From: Pseudopyrenochaeta lycopersici
Lineage: Eukaryota; Ascomycota; Dothideomycetes; Pleosporales; Pseudopyrenochaetaceae
Assembly (NCBI GenBank): GCA_003313425.1
Contig: NHZP01000001.1
Span: forward strand, 2,356,001 to 2,420,000
DNA length: 64,000 nucleotides
Direction: 5' to 3'
The number at the start of each line of letters is the position of its first letter. The first letter of the stretch is position 1. The position numbers were made by a program, and so were the translations under genes. Below, one piece after another: positions 56,061-64,000 of the stretch. The notes beneath the pieces are model-generated. The model ran no database searches. It was not told the DNA's origin and saw only the letters and a list, made by a program, of their open reading frames with translations.

Positions 56061-58558
56061 GAGTATGGCGGTAGGATTCGAGCAAATATGTGGTATGTGA
56101 AGGGCTTGTGTGCAACAATTTGCAACGCATGGAAGAAATGTGGAAAGACAATATGCAGGTCCAGCGTGGCAGCCTTCTCGAAGCAAAAGGAAGGGCTCTA
56201 AAAACAACGCGGACCGGAATGATACCCCGCTCTGTATTACCAGCTTGGGTTGGCTGACGAATGCCAAAATGCTTGCACACTCGGGCTCCTTGCCGTAATT
56301 GCGTGAAATACCGGGCTGGGCTGCCGGTCTGCAGAAACTAATTATTACAGATAGCACTCTCTGCAGTCGAGGTGGGCTGCAAAGTACACTTCATCAAAGG
56401 AAAGCCGCCAAACGTTACGGAGACCAAACGCGATGTTGATTGTTATACACAATGCATGTTTCAATCGCACAAAGCACCTCCGGAGGTGGAGGCGGATGCG
56501 GATGCAGCGGAATCGGCATACGGACAGGATGGAGGCTGAAAGGTTCTGGATTCATGGAGGGGCTAGCACAAGCATGTCCGGCCCAATCAGGCAAGCGCCA
56601 TGTGAAGCCCATTGTCGTGCTCATTGGAAGATCCCACCGAATACCCTTGCTTGAAATGTTTGGAGAAAATAAGGGCTCGATACTGTGTAGGCAAGCCTGA
56701 GTTCAAGGAATGGGGATAGTTGCTCTGATTCTTGTTGGAGTCCAATCGGAATATGCCTGTGCGCGAGGCACCTTGCAATATGGGGGGAAAAGGTACTTGA
56801 CAATTTGCTGGCTAAGTTGTTAGCAAATACCATGGTCGTTCCCGGTCGTAGACGCATATTAATGTAGTAGACAAAGTATTCGGATCTGGTTGCGAAGGAG
56901 GCTGAGAGGTGAGCTGGAAGCGACGGCACACCGATCGACAGCGTTTGAATTCTAACAAAATTCGGAAAGTTGAACCTGCTGAGCCACTGACTTCGACAAT
57001 AGGCAATAGCAATTTTTCACCTCGATTTTCACCATACGATGTACGCACGCTTTCACACTCTGTATGCTTTGCGGTCGTCGTCATTCGTCAAAGGAAAACA
57101 CCCACGTGACGGATTGCGCTTGGCCTATCCTGGAGCGTAAGGCATCAGCAAATGACTGCCCAGGCACCCATCTCCGCTTAAAGGATCTAACACGCCTCCA
57201 ATATCGCTGCAATTGCACAGCCATGCCCCATGCACATTCATCTAAAACACGCGCCATCTATCTCTTGACTGGGAATAATTTCCGATCAAACTCCGGGGTA
57301 CATGGTGCAGCCCTGAGAGGCGCTGCGGGTGATTACCAGGGCTTGTATCAACCTCAAGCCTTCACTTCAAATTCTGGTGAACTCAAAGTATGGCTTTCCG
57401 GCCACATTGGACGGCACCAAAGCCAGGATAGCCTTTTGCAACTAGAGATGGCTATGCCCTCAGCTTTAGAATCGTTACACGTAGTTGCCTTGGAGACTGG
57501 GGCTCTATACCGTCCGCCACCTGACTGAAGTCAGCAAGTGCGCCTTTCGTCCCCTACGTCCCTCTGCTGCGCAATTCTGCGCAACCGTCAAGGCTCTTTT
57601 CTCTTCACAAGTCATGCACCACAATTAGGACATCATTTAGACGCGGAAATTGTTTGCAGCCTTTGTTAAGCGTGGCCAGGCGCATTTCCTCCTTGCTGCA
57701 CGCCTAATCAGCACGCCACCACGTGGAGGATGCCAGTCTCAGACCTTGATCCTGCTTTGATACAGGGGTGTTGACCATTTAGCCGACTATGAAACAAAAG
57801 AAATGGTAGCGAGGCTTGCAGATGTCTTAGACATTCTTTCAGCCAGCCGTGACGGTGCGCCTCGTATCTGAAATGTTACACCTCACCTTGCTCTACTTTG
57901 GATATCAAAATACTATACAAGGGCAATTTGGGCCCTGCCCGTCATGACGGCATTTTCCAGGCTTCTGGAAGGGCGCAGTACGCTCCATTGCGGTAAATTG
58001 GTATTGTATGTCTTCTTGCCACCAAGTGCATCTGAGTCAGAGCCAGCGACATCGCATAGGGTCGGTGAAAGCTAAACATACAGGGGATCGTATTTGTGCA
58101 TCTCTCAGTCCGTGAGGCGAGAAATACACCGGGATATCTACGTGCAGTGCAACGCTTAAACGCACGAAAAGTGAGGTGACCATCGCTAGACAAGACATGA
58201 GGCATCCCTGGCTTTAAACAGCCATCAAAGTCGTCAGATAACAACCTTTGAGGGGATGGAAAATGAAATACCTCAGATGAAATGCATACGGGAAGGGAAG
58301 GCCCCACACAAGCCCCATAGTGACAGCAGCACTAAACGCGGCTAGCCACTATCAAACTTCTAAACGACTGAAATATGTAACGAAAATGATACAACATGAC
58401 GGGTATACCCAACCTCAGAGAAGCACAAAGTCAGATAAGACCGGAACGCCCTAACAATCTAATCACCTAGCACTGTCAGCAAGGACTTCAAGTGCAAGAC
58501 GCGACACCTACATTCTGATTCCTCTCCTGCCAGGCCTGCTCATGATCTTGAGTTCTCC
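56061..58558. other. Gene-poor stretch
   Basis: 2.5 kb with short open frames only (for example 57,064-57,528), none with recognisable protein features. Confidence 0.35.
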
Positions 58559-58873
58559 TCATCCCCGATTATTGCCGACGGCATACACGGTGCAATTTTT
58601 ACATCTCCAATGATTGCCGCAACCGATACACCCACAATTCAATTTGTAGTTGTTGGTGTCGTCGCCGCACCAGCAGCATTTCCAGCGGTACTCTGGCTGG
58701 CGTGGCGGTCGTTGGCCTAAGGATTCGGTATTGGTGGTGTATCTGTCGTCGGTGGAATCGTCCACAGGCGAGCAGCAGCTACCAAGAATGTGCTGGCACT
58801 GAGGACATGCGGCGTTCACGGCAGTGCTGAGTGGGCCATCATTACAGTTGCAACAGAAGACAGTTTCTGGCAT
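58559..58873 (-). CDS. Small cysteine-rich protein with two zinc-ribbon-like units
   Basis: 104 aa from ATG 58873. The first unit (FCCNCNDGPLSTAVNAACPQ, then CQHILGSCC) and the second (WKCCWCGDDTNN, then CIGCGNHWRCKNC) share an arrangement CxC-G/N-D, CxxC, His and a closing Cys pair, suggesting an internal duplication. There is no signal peptide, so the cysteines more likely bind zinc in the cytosol or nucleus than form disulphides in a secreted effector. The gene at 60,432-60,905 carries a third copy of the unit. Family unknown. Confidence 0.6.
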   Translation of the reverse strand: MPETVFCCNCNDGPLSTAVNAACPQCQHILGSCCSPVDDSTDDRYTTNTESLGQRPPRQPEYRWKCCWCGDDTNNYKLNCGCIGCGNHWRCKNCTVYAVGNNRG

Positions 58874-60431
58874 ACTGTTGACTGATGGGCTGGTTTGTTG
58901 TTGCTGGAGGAGGAGGTTGTAGGAGGAGATGATACCGAAGTATAGAGGACGAGAGATATTTCTAAACTGATAGTGAACTTAAAACTTTGGCAAGCAAGTA
59001 GGTGCGCATGCGGGTTACTTGTATTTGCCGGGTATACTGGATGAGGTGTATCATTGAGGGGCAACGGCCTTCATCTTATGGAGCGAGGGGCAAGGATAAC
59101 TGCACATACCAAGGTCCCTTTTACTGCGACAAAATTGACATCGTGGCGGAGCAATTTTGGTTGCCCCTTCGCCTTGTAAGGCAGTTGCTCGTGATTCCGT
59201 TTTCCTAGTTGTAGCAGCTTCATTTGATATGCTGGCGTAAAGTGCCCCGTCCGCAGGGTACTGAAGTCCCTCAATTGCCCCTCTATGGACCAGAGTAATC
59301 GCACAACATGCCTGTCCCGTATGCACGCCCTTCAATACAATTGGTGAGGTATGAGGGGCGCGAAGGGGCACACAAAAGGAAATCTTAGGGCGCAACGATG
59401 GTGAGGTCAGTGGGTAAGCAACAAATGCAGTGCACGCCTGGCATCTTTAGCCTCTGCTAAGGCATACGCAAAACGAATGCCTGGCTAGACCGCGGCGGAA
59501 AACTAGGCCGGTCACAGATTTCCTTAGGTTTCGTTTTCGGCGGCTTGACTCCACCCAAAAGATCATGTGGCTGTGCCAAGAAAGGTCCTCCTTGTCCTTA
59601 GGCCAAAATTACGTAGCTTCCGAGGCGTTTTGTAGTTTGAAGGACGATGATAGGCAGAATTCACAAGTATCTCGCCGGATTTCGTGGTCCTTCATCCAAT
59701 GGCAAAAGTGTAGTCGTCGGGATATGGGCTTCAATTCACAATATCACCACTTTGGGAAGACCTGCGTCTCCAAAATCCTGAGGGTGTGTGGATTGTCTCT
59801 TGTACCTGGGATCACACGCGAGCAGATCCTACGGAGATTTCAACCCAGCAGGTGGCTGCAGAAGATCTCCAGGTTTGCCGGATCTTCTGTAGACCTCATC
59901 ACATACGGTAGTTAGCATGAATGACGGATAAGAGACACATCTAGTGGTACATTGAGCAAAGTCTTGGAAGTAGATGGCATAGTTAATGAAATTTCCGATA
60001 TTTGTGTGTTCTAGGTACCCAAAGAAAGACGCAAACCCTCTGTGGAAAGGTGATCTGCACGAAGCATGCCCCAAAAAAATCTTGCCAATTGCGACACGGC
60101 GCCGTCTCATGCAAGCTTGCTAAAATGCGGGAACAAGGCCTTCCCATGCACAAGATTGCTTACATAGGAGAGCAGAGCGAGCGAACCAAAGGATCATGTC
60201 CTCCAAAGAAAGAAAGCAAGCGGGATAACAAAAACGCCTGAAGGAAATGAATGACAAAGGAGGAGCAGTATGGAGAAACTCTGAATATTCAACCAGACTG
60301 AGAGGGCAGGGAGTATGTCGGCTGCTGCGGTCTTCTGGTAGAGAGTATAGCGCCTCTTGACCGTGATGGCTTTTCGATGGCTTGGTGTTGAAGCGGCGTG
60401 CGAAAGTTGCGGGATGTGGCCAGGCAGTTGT
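58874..60431. other. Intergenic between two cysteine-rich genes
   Basis: 1.56 kb; several short frames, none recognisable. Confidence 0.35.
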
Positions 60432-60905
60432 TCATTTTTCTTCTACTCTGCACGAACTACACTTGCCATGATAGCAATTCATACATGAGGTCTGCCATGT
60501 CGAGTATGGGCCATCGCCGCAGTTTGAGCAGAACCAGACACACTCTCCTCCGTCGGTAGGACGCGGTCCATTGTTGTGGCCTGGCCAGTCGTTTAGGGAC
60601 ATATTGGTCGGAGGCATATTGTATCGAATTCCATCGTCGCCAAACAGAGCCCCGATCGGTCGTGCAAATTCCGCAACACGTAGTGGTGTAGCTGGGGCCG
60701 AAGGGCGAGTGGTGTGACTCGCTCCTGAATCGACTCTCTGATTGCGTCCTTTCTGTTCTGAACACATGGGAGGAGTTGCTTCGGCTTGATGATGGCAAAA
60801 CGCGGAAGTAGCAGACATTGCGAATATGGCTGATTGATTGTTTAAAGATGATGGTTGTTTGAGGGAAGCAGTAGTTATGAAGTGAGGATGGATTGATATG
60901 GCCAT
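60432..60905 (-). CDS. Small protein with C-terminal cysteine-rich zinc-ribbon-like unit
   Basis: 157 aa from ATG 60905; an internal ATG (MSATSAFCHH) is an alternative start. The N-terminal two thirds are polar and low in predicted structure. The C-terminus reads WFCSNCGDGPYSTWQTSCMN followed by CYHGKCSSC, matching the units of the protein at 58,559-58,873 (CxxC-x-D-G-P-x-S-T, then CxxC-x-H and CxxC). Similar orientation and 1.5-kb spacing suggest a tandem duplication that later diverged. No signal peptide; function unknown. Confidence 0.55.
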   Translation of the reverse strand: MAISIHPHFITTASLKQPSSLNNQSAIFAMSATSAFCHHQAEATPPMCSEQKGRNQRVDSGASHTTRPSAPATPLRVAEFARPIGALFGDDGIRYNMPPTNMSLNDWPGHNNGPRPTDGGECVWFCSNCGDGPYSTWQTSCMNCYHGKCSSCRVEEK

Positions 60906-63335
60906 ATGAGTTCTGCTACTTAGGGTTTATATCTGCGTTGCTTGGAAGGACCTCGAGCTCCATCCACTTCAACTTCTCCTTTACGATGCCTTGCTCGGAG
61001 ATTGACAGCATTACGGCGGCCATACAAGCCTGGCTCGAGGCGCAGAAAGCCGTGGCAATGACGATAAGGCATATGGATTCCTGACTTGAAAGTGAGGCAT
61101 AACCAGTCAGATTGCAGAGGAAGGACGAAGGACCAAGAGGACTCCCACGCCATCGGCCAGGTCCGTAGACGAAACTTTCTCAATTCACAATGTCGCAAAT
61201 TTAGTGCTCGGCGGTGAGTCAGTTTTGGTGTGGAAATGTGGATCTGTAGAGGACCTACTTTGAGCTCATCCCTGGCTGAGTGGAGGATATCGACAGCCCT
61301 AGTCAGCCAACAAGACTCAGTTCAGCAGACATCCCGACTACTGTGCTACCTGCCGAAATAGAGGTAGTGTCTTAAAACACGTTATAGGTGGGAAGACAAC
61401 GCTGTCATCTCGGCTGAACATATGATACGACCGACAGAACATGTCTGTGTGGTTGGTGCCCGTACGATTTCCAATGAGGCGATCATGCTGGGGGTTGTCT
61501 CTTTGGCTCACCGACGCATTCGCCTGCTTTGCCTGATATCACACCACGCTAAGGTAGCCGGTAACGGGGCTTGGTTGGCAAATTGTTTGAAAGTCTAGAA
61601 GGACATCGGTACTACAGTTCAGCAAACAAGATGACTTGCAGCTCCGGTACTGGCATACAAACCCCTCTAATCTTAAAAGTATATCTGTTGCTTTTTCCTG
61701 GCAAAAATGATGTAACCCACTTATCGAGATGCTTTAAAAGAAGACGGTGGCATGGTTTCCACATATATAGAATGATTGCTGTCCAAACGGGAGAAAGGGA
61801 CTACGAAATAAGCAGGCGCGAATACACAATGAAAGTGGATATAGAACAGGCCAAAGACATCTAATAGAACGTATGCAATTCTGCAAATTGAGTGGTAGAC
61901 TAAAAATCAATGAGACTGCCTGGAATTACCACGCATGGTGCGATCGGTCAATCGCCAGGGGCGGAGATGTATGCCCTATCTCGGCAGCACCCCCAACTCG
62001 AACAACCATCGTGTAACAGGAAGTACTTGACTCAACCAATGCCGAGCTGTCATTGCCTCAGGATCTCAAGCCAGCTGAGGGGGAGCCTTTCTCCTTGGCA
62101 ATCAAAGTTCATCATTGAAGCATGCAAGTGGTGAGCAGCTGACTGCGAATCGCTGCTTGCGACAACGAACTCCGATTTTTGACTATCATCCCTTGTCAAC
62201 TTTAGCAGACGCGCTGGTTTGCTATTAGACGTTCGGGTATGAAGTGCAAGCCTGCGATACCAGTGAAAGGCGCCGACCGAGGCATGATCGGAGGCGACTA
62301 TTCGATGGCTAAGCTTACGCCGGGTTAGCTGGCTGTGTGGGAGTACTGAATAGAAGCAAACTTACCGCCTATGCCTGGGCGAACTTGATTGAGCCTTGGG
62401 TCCAAGGCAACAGCCCGCTTCATGTTAATACACAAGGCTGTCTCCAAGTCGTAGCCCGCCGGTGTGAACGATGAAATGCGGTGAGAGCAGCAGTGGGACG
62501 CTTCCCCCCAGGGCGCAGCACATATATACTCTCCCGGAGCCTCATCTCTTTTTTTGTTCGATAGCACGAAAGCCTCATTCTTCGTCATGGAAATGCCGAA
62601 TGCTCAAACAGTGTCAAAATGTCTCGCCGGAAGTAGAACAAAGTGCTCAGCTGGGGGCCAGGATACTTCCAATACCGGTTAAAATCTGCGACAACAGTAA
62701 TCAGAATGCGGCTCTGCGAAGGTTTACACAAGGCTGTGGCTTTCCGGTGAGTGGAACAAGTATAGCGAGAAAGCAACTTGGCCATCGTGACCTTCATCAT
62801 GATGATCGAGTGGCCGGACAAGCGATTCCGTGCTCCACAAGCTTTGTCGATTTCATTTCTTTTTCATTGGAAAAAGGTCAGGCTGAAAAGACTCGGGGGA
62901 GAAGAGTGAGGGAAGGCTGTCAGCAGAGGGCCTCTGCGGGGTGATGCGGGTACACGAGTCAGGCCATTCCTCCAGGACTTGGCTCAGTATCAGAGCTCGA
63001 GGTAGGAGATGAGCCTGGAGAGTCATAGAATGAGGTTGTTCTAATGCTCATTGTCATGGTGAAGCTTCGTTGGTTACCGTAAAAGGCAACTGATGAGTAG
63101 TGTTGATGTTGAATGTCGAAAGCCAATCATAAACAGTGACGTTGCTGGGCGAGAGCAGCCGGATGGTCGATGCACGGACCTGCCAAGCATCGTGTACCAG
63201 CTGTCAGACCTCACGTCGCGCGTCTTTCGCCGCCTCGATCTCGCGTTTGAGTCCTGTCGCCTCGCGTTTGAGTGCGTCGTCTAGCGGTTGCGTTCTGTCA
63301 TCTCGCCCTCGAGTCCCGTCACCTCTCCCTCCGTC
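60906..63335. other. Gene-poor stretch; PFA5 promoter at right
   Basis: 2.4 kb without a supportable gene. The frame 62,471-62,944 is open for 157 codons but has no protein-like pattern. The right end is C/T-rich and includes a short tandem repeat. Confidence 0.35.
63241..63273 (+). repeat. 21-bp-period direct repeat upstream of PFA5
   Basis: The 12-mer TCGCGTTTGAGT occurs at 63241-63252 and 63262-63273 with related C/T-rich spacers, 60-95 bp before the start codon, probably in the 5' UTR or core promoter. Confidence 0.7.
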
Positions 63336-64000
63336 ATGGCACCGGCCGTAGTCGGATCGCCGAGGGCAAATGCGCACGGCAACACCACGACGCTCGATCA
63401 GCGTATTGGGCTGGCGACCTCTGTCATTATGCCCCTACTTGAGTGGGGAGCCATGGGATTCGTGACATACGTGCTGGTGTATCTGATATGTGTGCAGTAT
63501 CTCATCAGCCCCTCGGACGACATACAGCAAAGCTTCAATGTCGAGCCCCAAAGAGCCACAGGCATCGCCCTCATCGTCATATATGCCATACTCGTTCTCC
63601 TTCTGCTTCTGCCGTGGTTGCGCCTTATCCAGGTCATTTGGTCGAAGCCAGATCTGATACCGCTAGGAGACCCGTCACGCGAGAAGATGGACACAAGCAC
63701 CAAAGCCTTCGACAGGTACGACGCATATATTTGCGACTATGAAGGAATGCCTCTGTGGTGCGACAAATGCCATAACTTCAAACCCGACAGGACTCATCAC
63801 TGTAAAGAGCTTGGGCGCTGCGTTCGAAAGATGGATCATTACTGCCCTTGGGCCGGTGGAATAGTTGGAGAATCAACACACAAGTTCTTCCTACAGTTTG
63901 TTTTCTTCGGTGCATTGTACACGACATATGTATGGATCATCCTGGCCGTCTTTCTCAGTGATCGCAGCTCCAAGGTGAGTCTTAGCTACCTTTAGCCCCT
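63336..64000 (+). CDS. pfa5: DHHC-type palmitoyltransferase, PFA5-like (3' end beyond window)
   Basis: Exon 1 (63336-63974) encodes 213 residues and ends at a GTGAGT donor; the rest is outside the window. Two transmembrane helices (about 30-55 and 75-97) precede the DHHC cysteine-rich domain: WCDKCHNFKPDRTHHCKELG, then CVRKMDHYCPWAGGI. The active tetrapeptide is DHYC (Asp167-Cys170), as in the fungal Pfa5 group, instead of DHHC. A third helix (FFLQFVFFGALYTTYVWIIL) follows. These enzymes S-acylate membrane proteins via a palmitoyl-Cys intermediate at the DHYC cysteine. ATG 63336 is the first in-frame ATG and gives a short cytosolic N-tail. Confidence 0.85.

Noticed and set aside
63288..63335. 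Upstream TTG start for the palmitoyltransferase
   Set aside because: Not an ATG; the in-frame ATG at 63336 gives a normal N-terminus for the family.

Overview
The window is nuclear DNA of a filamentous ascomycete (Pezizomycotina), most likely a dothideomycete of the Pleosporales type. The strongest sign is a hex1 gene for the Woronin-body core protein, a structure confined to Pezizomycotina. Supporting signs are short introns (mostly 43-112 bp, GTRAGT-like donors, CTAAC-like branch sites just before CAG/TAG acceptors), a fungal SAGA subunit SPT8, an Och1-type mannosyltransferase, a killer-toxin-type GH18 chitinase with a hevein domain, and a fungal MscL. The order-level placement is an inference. 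Exon boundaries were worked out by hand from frame continuity and splice signals; no RNA evidence was available.

Layout: 1-7,084 holds a ZNFX1/Hrr1-like SF1 helicase (minus strand, 3' end outside the window), then SPT8 and mscL on the plus strand. 7,085-14,719 is gene-poor, with one hypothetical gene at 9,304-9,981 and a possibly decayed coding stretch at 11,437-13,963. 14,720-23,083 is compact: a mitochondrial PPR protein and a COX VIIa-like subunit share a 237-bp divergent promoter, followed by a CCDC47-family ER protein and a seven-exon chitinase. 25,859-29,382 has hex1, with an unusual AUG-free but open 5' extension, and a 2-oxoglutarate/Fe(II) oxygenase. 29,383-36,658 is a 7-kb gene-poor stretch with at least one apparently broken multi-exon gene (31,975-33,304).

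36,659-49,146 carries an MFS sugar transporter, a frame-broken F-box-like gene, a PGAP4-like GPI glycan glycosyltransferase, a conserved-looking gene with a probable one-base frame break, and och1. 49,995-56,060 carries a Q/P-rich protein, an annexin with a long PYG-rich tail, a tiny zinc-ribbon-like ORF and an arrestin-like adaptor. 56,061-63,335 is sparse and holds two small cysteine-rich genes that share a motif. The window ends inside a PFA5-type DHHC palmitoyltransferase.

There is no operon, biosynthetic cluster, CRISPR array, rRNA, intact transposon or tRNA that I could recognise. Functional links are loose: several genes act in the secretory pathway and membrane traffic (CCDC47, PGAP4, Och1, PFA5, annexin, arrestin), and two adjacent genes act in mitochondria.
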